A stretch of 64,000 nt of DNA, from NCBI GenBank assembly GCA_030267565.1, contig BRXU01000006.1, forward strand, positions 1,972,001 through 2,036,000, in the 5' to 3' direction. The DNA is from Pleodorina starrii. Lineage: Eukaryota > Chlorophyta > Chlorophyceae > Chlamydomonadales > Volvocaceae. The notes below the pieces were generated by a model, which worked only from the letters and a program-made list of their open reading frames with translations, had not been told where the DNA came from and did no database searches. Shown in pieces: positions 46,470 through 64,000 of this stretch; within the stretch, counting starts at the first letter, position 1; the number at the start of each line of letters is the position of its first letter. The translations under genes were made by a program, and so were the position numbers.

Positions 46470-48454
46470 CCCCCCCCCACGCAGCCTGTAAGACTGGCGA
46501 GGGAGGTGCCAGTTCACGCTCCGCACACGCAAGTGCTGGGCCGCAGTGTCTGCGTTGGCCCAGTGCCAGGTTCGCTCCGCCGCGCGCGCAACGCCGATCG
46601 TTCAGGTGGTCTAGAAAAGCCGAAGTCATGCAACCTCACACGTCTTAAGTTCTGCACCCTGTCGCACGCCCGTGGGGTAGCACCGCACGGTGGGCAGAAG
46701 TGCACTCCACAACACCACTACTGGGGCCACAGCCAGAGCGCTCTGGCCAGCAACCAAGGCCCCAAACACCGCAGCAAACCCAGCAACTCCACAGAGGAAG
46801 CCGCGCCACGGGGCGGGTTCAAAACACCAACAAGCTACATCCACACTACAACAGCACTGGCTACGAAGTGCCAACAAACAGCAAAGCGCTCTACGGTCCG
46901 CCAAGGGCTTTGAGCACGCTTGGGGAGGTCGCCTACTGGGTCGGACACGTGCTACATAAACGCTGCTCAAAGCCTGCCCGCTAGCCGGTCCTGCGCTGGT
47001 GATCTGCTACGACGCGCGCGGCGGCAACACGCAAGTACCCTAAACATACTGAACACCAGCCCTGTGACGCATCCCATGTAACTATCCCGCTGGCAAAAAG
47101 GCAGGTCCAGACGGGCAGGCAGGCCTTCGCGACCGTTCTAAAGCCCCCCCCCCCAGATCTCTACCAGACCCTTCATGGCCCCATAACAACGACACTACAC
47201 CGAACTCTCAGAACAACCCCAAGGCCACAGGGCGGCGCGCTGCGACGGCGCCATCAGCTGATCCCTTGAGTGTCGCTCCTCCGCGCCCCTCGTTGGAGCC
47301 ATCGACAGTTGGTTCCGTTGCCGCCAATTCCCCTAAACCGCAGTGCGGCTGTCTAATCTTCCGCCGAAGCCCGTTCGCCGAGACTCCGGAGAAACCAACC
47401 ACCTAGGCCGATGCGCGGCACCCCATCCCTCCGCCGAAGCCCGTTCGTCGAGGCTTCAGAGAAACCAACCGCCTAGGCCGATGCGCGGCACCCCATCCCT
47501 CCGCCGAAGCCCGTTCGCCGAGACTCCGGAGAAACCAACCGCCTAGGCCGCCGTGCGGCACCCCATCCCTCCGCCGAAGCCCGTTCGTCGAGGCTTCAGA
47601 GAAACCAACCGCCTAGGCCGATGCGCGGCACCCCATCCCTCCGCCGAAGCCCGTTCGCCGAGACTCCGGAGAAACCAACCGCCTAGGCCGCCGTGCGGCA
47701 CCCCATCCCTCCGCCGAAGCCCGCTCGTCGAGGCTCCAGAGAAACCAACCGCCTAGGCCGCCGTGCGGCACCCCATCCCTCCGCCGAAGCCCGTTCGTCG
47801 AGGCTTCAGAGAAACCAACCGCCTAGGCCGATGCGCGGCACCCCATCCCTCCGCCGAAGCCCGTTCGCCGAGACTCCGGAGAAACCAACCGCCTAGGCCG
47901 CCGTGCGGCACCCCATCCCTCCGCCGAAGCCCGCTCGTCGAGGCTCCAGAGAAACCAACCGCCTAGGCCGATGCGCGGCACCCCATCCCTCCGCCGAAGC
48001 CCGTTCGCCGAGTCTCCGGAGAAACCAGTCCCTCGCGGCGCATCGCTGCAGTCCGCTCATGCCACGGCCCCCCTACGTGGTGGGCCTCAAAGAGTCACCT
48101 CGGACAGGCCATCGGATGTCGACAGCCCCGACATCGTGTCGGTTCCGGTGCAATGTGTCGGAACGGCGAACACCGAGACGACTTGATCCGCAGCTGCACC
48201 AGTCGCCTAGCAGAAGCCGTCGTGGCCCTGCAAGCTCAAAGATTTGCCGCGCTCGAGGCGGCTGCCGTCGTGGCGTGTGGACCTGTCCGAAAGCTGCTGC
48301 TCGGAAGCAGCAGTGTTGGGCGCTCGTGGCCCGAACCGTCACGGCGTCGTGCCGTTACGGAATATGCCACCTAACTGATGGTCTGCAGCCCACAGCTAGG
48401 TGTCGAAGCCCGAGAGTCAGTCGCGAGAGATCGCAACGACCCGGCTTCGCCTGG
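46470..48454. other. 2-kb insert in LTR-a2, unclassified, containing the 70-bp minisatellite
   Basis: Splits LTR-a2 between GGATC and TGAGAG. It starts with a run of C and ends CGCCTGG. I found no target duplication or terminal repeat. Outside the minisatellite (47340-48027) nothing coding is supported. Confidence 0.55.
47340..48027. repeat. 70-bp minisatellite, about ten units
   Basis: Units share CGGCACCCCATCCCTCCGCC, CGAAGCCCG and GAGAAACCAACCGCCTAGG. Two main variants (GCCGAGACTCCGG and GTCGAGGCTTCAG types) alternate imperfectly. A 204-bp stretch at 47553 is repeated identically at 47763, so a 210-bp higher-order unit exists. Since 70 is not a multiple of 3 the array is open in all + frames, which yields repeated spurious proteins. 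Confidence 0.95.
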
Positions 48455-48851
48455 TGAGAGTTCGTGCGGGGCGGCGCAGCAGCAGCTAGACTACAGCTCG
48501 GGCAAACTGTATCTATTGCTGGCCCCGCGGCCCGGCCTTCGAGGCGAGACCGCGCTCCTTCTTCCTACGCATTGCTACCTAAGACCCGGTGCAGGTCGCA
48601 CCGAAGCCGCTCGAACTAGTTAGTCGTGTCTGGTTCATGATGACATTAGCCAGCCAGGGTGATCAGGCCTGGCCGGCGCGTCACTAGAGTCGGAACATGT
48701 CGGCTGGCCTGGGCGGATGCCCAATGGAGAATACTGAACTGATGTTACATCATTCCCATTGAAGCATCACTATACTTCAGCATGTACGTATGCAGTATGA
48801 CCAGGCGAAGCGCTTCCCGCTGGAAACGCTTGCGCCTAGGTAGAGCTCGCA

Positions 48852-49405
48852 TGTCATGCCCCAACGCACGGTGTGGGCTCGCGCGGGGCGTGCGCGACAG
48901 CAGCTGGACTGCAGCCGGGCTCACTGCATCCAGTACTGGCCCCGAGGCCTGACCGCTGGGGCGAGGCCGCGCTCCTTCTTCCTAGCGTGAGGTCCGAGCT
49001 CGGCGCCTACGTGCGCGCGAGCAACAGTGCTGCTGAGCTGACTACTATAATGCACAAGCGATAAGGCAGCCAGCCAGGTTGATCAGGCCCGGCCGGCGCC
49101 ACGCTAGTGCATGTGAGACACCATTGTGGCGGCTTGGGCTAACGCCACAGCGAGAGTCGCTGCTGGGGATCTGATTGTGTGTTACAATATCATATATCCT
49201 TCGGCATCGTAATGACCAAGCGAAGCGCTTCCAGCAGGAAGCGCTCGCGCCTAGGTAGGAGCTCGTTTGGACGAGCAGTACGACCGTAATATCTCCCATA
49301 AGATGGAGATACGTCCAGATACGCTCGAGGGTCCTTCCTAGCGTCTCTCCGCGCCCTCACCGGGCATTTGTCCCGGAAATGTACCGACACCAACGGTGCA
49401 CGACA
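48852..49405. mobile_element. Solo LTR (subfamily b) nested in LTR-a2
   Basis: 554 bp beginning TGTCATG and ending CACGACA, flanked by CGCA (48848-48851, 49406-49409). It is a diverged relative of LTR-a: shared blocks include GCGCTCCTTCTTCCTA and GATCAGGCC. No internal region is present, so recombination between its LTRs is likely. Confidence 0.78.
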
Positions 49406-49550
49406 CGCACTGGACGAGCAGTGATTGGTTCCGGAGCCCGGGCATGGCCCTGGTCCCCGGTTCGAGCCCAACCGAGAGCGTTCGTCTGCGCTCCAACTGT
49501 CAGTCAGTTTGACCAGATAATTCCCAGCCACCAACGGTGCACGACAGCGC

Positions 49551-50607
49551 GACCCGCAGCTCCGCTGCTGTGATGGTTTTGGAGCCGAGCTGTTCGTCTG
49601 CCTACGTGCGTGGGAAGCTTGCTTGGTGTCGGCTGCAGACAGCTGGGCTAGCCCGCACCGTCTGGCGCTGCTGGGCGCTGGGGCTGAATAAGTCGGGCGC
49701 CCGTCAGACCTGGGCCCAGCAGTCAGCCACGACCTGCGGCACTTCGGTTGTGCTGACTTGGTCACCAAGAGGCCGGCGAGCGCCTGGAGCGCGACTGGGG
49801 TGGGCTGTGGCTCGGCCGCCTGGGTTTCAGGGTGGGCGGGGCCGGCCCGCTCACCCGCTCGATCGGAGCCGGTGGGACCGTGGGAGCTTCCTTGGCTGCG
49901 CGCCGTGCGGCCGTCCTCCTGGTGTGCCCTGGCTAGCGCCACTTGCGCCTCTAGGCTATGAAATCGTGCATTTCGTGTTCTGGAAGCGAATGACAATCTT
50001 CGACGATGGCAGCAGACATAGCCGCCTGGGTGCAGTTCATGCGTAGCTTGCCTAGGGCGCGATCTTGCACCCGCAGATGGCAGCAGCAGACGGTGAACAG
50101 TGATCGTCGCTATATGAGGCGGCGCGGGGCGTGGGATCCAGGTCGGACCAGCCCTGGTGAGAGTACATGAGCCGGTCAGCGCTGTAAGGAGGCTTTGGTC
50201 TGCAGACGGCGCATGGCAGCGCCTTCCATGTGCGGGGGATCCTTGGGCGATCAGGACTCGGTACGTACGTAAGTTGAACCAGGCGTTAAGCACGTGTAGC
50301 TACCGAGAGTCGCATACGACGACAGTGGATAGAGTCACCACGGCGTAGCTGTTATCCAGCTCCTCTGTAATTGAGTAATCCACCACGGCGTCAAGTGGGC
50401 GCGAGTTTTAGGTACCGCAGCCTGTGTTCGCGACCTACGACATTCCGTTGGTGCGCCCGCCTTTGGTTGAATGCATACTAATCTTCCCGTCAGGATTGCT
50501 AAATACTAACACTTTATTTTATCTATCTGGGGCAACGAACTGACCGATGCCCGGCCCAAGAAAGCGTGAAATCCACCGCTGCATAATTGTTGCCAGATAT
50601 GCCCGAG
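49551..50607 (-). pseudogene. LINE copy B (upstream part)
   Basis: Continues 45827 after the LTR insertion and parallels 20415-20754 plus 22813-23513 without the hAT element. It preserves the hAT empty site (GGTGGGAC near 49872-49879). The minus-strand frames are broken as in copy A. The homology between copies ends at GATATGCCCGAG. Confidence 0.75.
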
Positions 50608-51529
50608 TGAGGTAACATGGTATCGATACGTAAACATCTACGCATAACCAATGTCAAGATAAGTTATCCGTGTCAAAATTAGGCTGGGTGGCTTATTCTA
50701 TCGCACAAGAGAAGACCCTTCAAGGAGGTAACAATAAGCGTTGCCTGCCAAGCATATTTCGTATTGCTGAAACCATTCAGACTTTGAGTTTGGCGTCGAT
50801 TGGCAGTCCCGGTCGAAACACACGCACGGCCGAAAATGTATTTGGGCATCGTATTAAGTAGCCGATTTAGTCAGGGAATTTGAACTTAGTGCGATGGATG
50901 GGGTCGTGAGCAAGGCAGGAGCTCTCGGCATCGCACGTACGTCTCGGGCAAAACCTTGCTTGAAACTTCCGCGGCGCCCCTGCCCCGACAGCCTCACCGA
51001 GGAAGCAATACCTCTGAGGTCGTGGCCGTTTTGCCACACATGCTACCTGGTTTGGTAGAGTCTGGTCCAGCAGTATGGCGAGCCGCCGCTTGCCACAGCC
51101 GAACCATGTCATCGCATGACAACCATTTTTCTGTGCTTCAAGTCACAATCTTCCCTCGTAACCTTCCCAGCTCGCATCTTTCGCGCCCCAAATATTGCGC
51201 GTCAAAACGTGGTTTCGGCCCCTGCTCCCGTCCATGCGCCAACTCCACGCACCGCAGAGCGCTTGAGCTCCTTATGGGCGTGCCGCGCCACGCAAGCAGA
51301 ATGTCTCCAGCAAGCAACGCCTGGGCCCAACAGCCCTAAGCGATCTGTCGGCTGACTGTAGTTGTTCCAAGCAAGCAGCTCCCTGGCACCCGACAAGCTG
51401 CCCGTGCTCGTACCGTACGGCGAATACCGCCCGACTTGAAGGCCGACGAGAGCGGCCGGAAGAAGGGCCAACCTGCAGCACGAGCCGGCTCCACAGCAGC
51501 ACAGGCAGCGGTAGCCGACAGCCAACAGC
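50608..51529. other. Intergenic region upstream of the third gene; nothing recognised
   Basis: No repeat partner in the window and no supported exon. It should contain the promoter of the gene starting at about 51530. I see no convincing TATA box. Confidence 0.5.
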
Positions 51530-60534
<9,005 letters not shown>

Positions 60535-61370
60535 GTTGTGGCTGAGGGAAGAGGGTACGTGGATCGCTGGGGAGGCTGGCTGGTAGGGGGGGCGGGGAGG
60601 GGGATGGGCTGGGTAGATTAACCGGCGCGTGCGGATGCCGGTCAACCCGCGTCGCCTGTGCGGGCGCGCGCGTTACGAACAAACGCGAATCAGAGGCCTC
60701 TGCAGCTCTGCTCACCTTGTGAATGTGCGTGAGTGCCGTACTCCCTTGCCGGCGAGTTTTTGCGAGTGTTTGTTCAGCGCGTACATCAGGTCCAGGAGGG
60801 ATGTACTGCCAGATGGTAGGGGAGGCGGGGGAGGCGGGGGAAGCGGGGGAGGCGGGGGAGGCGGGGGAGGTGAGGTAGGCGGGCAGTGCCCTGGAGAAGA
60901 TAATGTGCAGCCGAGGGACGGAGTCGGCGTTAGAGAACGGACGGACCCGGCACCCGGGGCCCGCTCGGGTGTCGAAAGGGGGCTCCAAGGCTCCAGGGAT
61001 TGAACGGGCGAGCGAGCGAGCGAGCGAGCGAGGGAGCTGAAGGAGCGAATGGGGAGTACTGTGCTGTGCTGTGCTCGTGTACTGGCATTGCGTTGTTTTG
61101 TTTTGTTTTATTTTTTTAAAGGGGGAGCAAGGATGGATGAATGGATAATTGATGGATGCATATAGGTGCTTGGATGAGGTTTGCGGCGATATTTGATAGT
61201 TCAACGGCCGTACAGTACATAAAAATGAAACGTGGTGCCGTACTGGGTGCCGTACTCGTCTGCGGCAGGCGCCGCGCCCCGCCGCGCCGCGCCGGGAAAA
61301 TATGACAATGCAGCACAACACGACACGACACGACATGACACGAAACCCGCTGTATGTAAACATACATATG
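60535..61370 (+). other. Putative 3' UTR of the third gene with TGTAA signal
   Basis: TGTAA at 61355-61359 is the first one I found after the stop codon. Low-complexity GGCGGGGGA (60815-60880) and GAGC (about 61010-61032) repeats lie between. No coding potential. Confidence 0.45.
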
Positions 61371-61753
61371 TTTCCTTCTCCCTTGCTTCCGCCCATTTCG
61401 GACAAAGTGCCGTTCGATAGCGAGTCGGGGTTTTAGGGTTTGGTGAACGTCTGGGGGCGATAGTACACAGCCTATGTAGCCCTTGTTGTCGTTTGGAAGC
61501 TGGGGCTCGGTGGGGTGGAACCGGTCCACTCAAAGAGCCAGCCGTGTAGCTTCTGGCAGCATCCGTTCTGGCACGCGCCAGCCAGCGGCCCTGGGCAACA
61601 GCCGTACGACACACCCCGCCCCCGCCGTGTGCCGTACCAACTTCCTGCGAGCGGGCGTGTCGTCGTGCAGTGGGGCCTTTCTCCCCTCCCCCCTCGGCAC
61701 CGTGTGTGCACATTCCCCCGATGTCTCAACTCCCAACAACCCACTCCTGGCCA
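61371..61753. other. Nothing recognised
   Basis: Unique sequence between the presumed transcript end and the minisatellite. No supported gene. Confidence 0.5.
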
Positions 61754-62774
61754 CGGAGCCTTCTGACGCCTTCCGGAGCCTTCCGGAGCCTTCCGGAGCC
61801 TTCCGGAGCCTTCCGGAGCCTTCCCGAGCTTTCGAGAGCCTTCCGAAGTCTTCCGGAGTGTTCCGGAGCCTTCCGCAGCCTTCCGGAGCCTTCCCGAGCT
61901 TTCCGGAGTCTTCCGGAGCTTTCTGGAATCTTCCGGAGTCTTCCGGAGTCTTCTGGAGCCTTCCGGAGCCTTCCGGAGCTTTCCGGAGCCTTCCGGGCCT
62001 TCCAGAGCTTTCCGGAGCCTTCCGGAGCCTTTCGGAATCTTCCGGCTTTTCCGGAGCTTTCCGGAGTTCCGGAGCTTTCTGGAATCTTCCGGAGTCTTCC
62101 GGAGTCTTCTGGAGCCGTCCGGAGCCTTCCGGAGCTTTCCGGAGCCTTCCGGAGCTTTCCGGAGCCTTCCGGAGCTTTCCGGAGCCTTCCGGAGCCTTCC
62201 GAAGTCTTCCGGAGTCTTCCTGAGCCTTCCTGAGGCTTCCGGACCCTTCCGGAGCCTTCCCGAGCTTTCCGGAGCTTTCCGGAGCTTTCCGGAGTCTTCC
62301 GGAGCTTTCCGGAGTCTTCCGGAATCTTCTGGAGCCTTCCGGACCTTCCGGAGCTTTCCGGAGCCCTCCGGAGCTTTCCGGAGCCCTCCGGAGCCTTCCG
62401 GAGCTTTCCGGAGCTTTCCGGAGCCTTCCGGAGCCTTCCGGAGCTTTCCGAAGCCTTCCGGAGCCTTCCGGAGTCTTCCCGAGCTTTCCGGAGCCTTCCG
62501 AAGTCTTCCGGAGTCTTCCGGAGCCTTCCGGACCCTTCCGGACCCTTCCGGAGCCTTCCCAATTTCGGAGTCTTCCGGAGCTTTCCGGAGTCTTCCGGAG
62601 TCTTCCGGAGTCTTCTGAAGCCTTCCGGAGCTTTCCGGAGCCTTCCGGAGCTTTCCGGAGCCTTCCGGAGCCTTCCGGAGCCTTCCGGAGTCTTCCGGAG
62701 CTTTCCGGAGTCTTCCGGAGTTTCTGGAGCCTTCCGGAGCTTTCAGGAGCCTTCCGCACCGGAGCTTTCCGGAT
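61754..62774. repeat. 10-bp minisatellite built on TTCCGGA
   Basis: About 100 units of CCTTCCGGAG with variants CTTTCCGGAG and TCTTCCGGAG. The period of 10 gives a 30-bp reading-frame repeat and spurious PSGAFRSLPE proteins on + and Arg/Lys-rich ones on the other strand. TCCGGA is self-complementary, so the strand can form many small hairpins. Confidence 0.96.
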
Positions 62775-63030
62775 CATCCCGGCTGCACCACTCGCACCCT
62801 GCTGCGCCTCCCAGAGTGCAGACCTGTAGTCCAGCTCAGCCCAGCATCCCAGCCTCTCCCTTTCTGCGGTTTCATCTTTCCCGTTAGATCCCAGCTGTCC
62901 TTCATTACATATCCAGGATGCGACCCCGCCGCTGCCCCCGGAGATCCCCCAGGCCGCTGCCAACTTTCCAGCGCCCTCCTCAGCCCTCCAGCCCTGATCC
63001 GCTGCTCCCCGTCTTGACCTTCCCGGTCCT

Positions 63031-63659
63031 GGGTTTGGGGTTTGGGGTTTGGGGTTTGGGGTTTGGGGTTTGGGGTTTGGGGTTTGGGGTGTGGGTTATG
63101 GGGTTTGGGGTTTGGGGTTTGGGGTTTGGGGTTTGGGGTTTGGGGTTTGGGGTTTGGGGTTTGGGGTTTGGGGTTTGGGGTTTGGGGTTTGGGGTTTGGG
63201 GTTTGGGGTTTGGGGTTTGGGGTTTGGGGTTTGGGGTTTGGGGTTTGGGGTTTGGGGTTTGGGGTTTGGGGTTTGGGGTTTGGGGTTTGGGGTTTGGGGT
63301 TTGGGGTTTGGGGTTTGGGGTTTGGGGTTTGGGGTTTGGGGTTTGGGGTTTGGGGTTTGGGGTTTGGGGTTTGGGGTTTGGGTTTTGGGGTTTGGGGTTT
63401 GGGGTTTGGGGTTTGGGGTTTGGGGTTTGGGGTTTGGGGTTTGGGGTTTGGGGTTTGGGGTTTGGGGTTTGGGGTTTGGGGTTTGGGGTTTGGGGTTTGG
63501 GGTTTGGGGTTTGGGGTTTGGGGTTTGGGGTTTGGGGTTTGGGGTTTGGGGTTTGGGGTTTGGGGTTTGGGGTTTGGGGTTTGGGGTTTGGGGTTTGGGG
63601 TTTGGGGTTTGGGGTTTGGGGTTTGGGGTTTGGGGTTTGGGGTTTGGGGTTTGGGGTTT
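63031..63659. repeat. TTTGGGG heptamer array
   Basis: About 90 nearly perfect units over 629 bp, with one disturbed patch at about 63085-63102 and a TTTTGGGG unit near 63384. G-runs of four make the + strand strongly G-quadruplex-prone. It is interstitial here: unique sequence follows for 340 bp. The volvocine telomere repeat is TTTAGGG or TTTTAGGG, so this differs by at least one base. Confidence 0.97.
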
Positions 63660-63701
63660 CCCCGTGGCACCCCTGCTGTCCCCCACCTGCTCCCCAACCC
63701 A

Positions 63702-63920
63702 ACCCCCCAGGCCGCCGCCTCCCCCGTCTCCCTCCCTCGCCGCCACCCGTGCCGCGGACGCCACTGCCGCCGCTGCCGCCGCCGCCACCCTCGCCGCCAC
63801 CGTTGCCACCCCTGCCGCCGCCAACCCCTCCCCGCCCGCACCCTCCCCCACCCCCTGGTAACCTGGTTCGGATCATCCTGATAACGAATCGTCCGGATGC
63901 ATTCGGTCCCAATGAATGTA
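63702..63920 (+). CDS. Possible proline-rich exon (tentative)
   Basis: One frame reads RLPRLPPSPPPVPRTPLPPL, continues with PP-rich blocks, then GNLVRIILITNRPDAFGPNE before a possible donor (TGTAG|GTAGGT). An acceptor-like CCCCCCAG lies at about 63701-63708. It could be an exon of another rod-type glycoprotein continuing beyond the window. Composition alone could also explain it. Confidence 0.2.
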
Positions 63921-64000
63921 GGTAGGTATGTAGGTACACACACACCGTAGGGGACCGGCCTCCAGCCCTCCACCCGCAATGACCCGGGCACTCTAGCCCT

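Larger units (their letters stand above)
45828..49546. mobile_element. Tandem LTR pair (587 bp each) inserted in LINE copy B, second LTR interrupted twice
   Basis: LTR-a1 is 45828-46414. LTR-a2 starts 2 bp later and is assembled from 46417-46469, 48455-48851 and 49410-49546, which together match a1 base for base in length (53, 397 and 137 bp). Ends are TGTCATG and CACGACA. The site duplication is GCGC (45824-45827, 49547-49550), and LINE copy A retains the single GCGC at 20411-20414. No pol gene is seen. The family is probably an LTR retrotransposon known here only from its LTRs. Confidence 0.75.

Noticed and set aside
47340..48027. CRISPR-like array
   Set aside because: Units are contiguous 70-bp minisatellite repeats without unique spacers, in a eukaryotic genome.
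46278..49546. tRNA-like SINE with an 18-bp flanking duplication at 49388-49546
   Set aside because: The repeated CACCAACGGTGCACGACA is simply the shared 3' end of LTR-a and LTR-b; the segment between is the end of LTR-a2.
61483..62963. Proteins of repeated PSGAFRSLPE and its antisense counterpart
   Set aside because: Period-10 minisatellite open in several frames on both strands; no start context or flanking exons.
63031..63659. True chromosome end
   Set aside because: Unique sequence follows the array and the unit is not the volvocine telomere repeat.
62918..63991. Proteins of repeated GFGVWGL and NPKPQTP
   Set aside because: All frames of the TTTGGGG heptamer lack stops, so these frames are inevitable.

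Overview
This is nuclear DNA of a volvocine green alga (Volvox, Gonium or Chlamydomonas type). The grounds are pherophorin-family genes with (hydroxy)proline-rich rods, GC-rich exons joined by short phase-consistent introns, the TGTAA polyadenylation signal, and abundant microsatellites and transposons in a moderately GC-rich background. I cannot name the species. No prokaryotic, organellar or viral gene set is present.

Genes. Three extracellular-matrix glycoprotein genes, all on the + strand, hold the host coding content. (1) Positions 1-3536 are the 3' part of a pherophorin gene cut by the window edge. (2) Positions 36421-42957 are a full-length paralogue. Nine exons with matching phases encode a signal peptide, a cysteine-containing N-terminal region, an Ig-like module, a long SPPPP rod and a C-terminal pherophorin domain. 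It carries one in-frame TAG in the rod and a GC splice donor where copy 1 has GT. (3) Positions 51530-60534 encode a different hydroxyproline-rich glycoprotein with at least eight exons and two Pro rods. Copies 1 and 2 lie in a segmental duplication (1-4630 plus 9769-10227 matches 39884-44542, about 39.9 kb apart).

Transposons. The rest is mostly a layered transposon graveyard whose order of insertion can be read. A minus-strand LINE (about 11300-23513) was split by a hAT element (20755-22804, 8-bp target duplication) and by a Ty3/gypsy element (11423-19849, 437-bp LTRs, duplication GTTGC). The gypsy element contains a second LTR element (12225-17823, 402-bp LTRs), which in turn contains a terminal-inverted-repeat element (12780-15358). 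A second copy of the LINE (45617-50607) was split by a tandem pair of 587-bp LTRs that itself holds a solo LTR. Within the duplicated gene block, copy 1 alone has a 5.1-kb retroelement insertion (4631-9768) with a methyltransferase-like and RNase H coding relic and an (ATT)n tail. Copy 1 also has a 251-bp miniature LTR element (158-408) in an intron. A nearly complete LINE pol relic lies at 24486-28203.

Tandem repeats. The window holds (CA)n at 1197, (ATT)n at 9430, a 70-bp minisatellite at 47340-48027, (GAT)n at 52684, a 14-bp minisatellite inside a hAT MITE at 56170, a 12-bp minisatellite at 59789, a 10-bp palindromic minisatellite at 61754-62774 and a TTTGGGG array at 63031-63659.

Combined reading. 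The three glycoproteins would be secreted and cross-linked into the algal extracellular matrix. The transposons have reshaped their introns and flanks and may supply the upstream sequence of gene 2. Exon models come from splice consensus and reading-frame continuity only; there is no transcript evidence.
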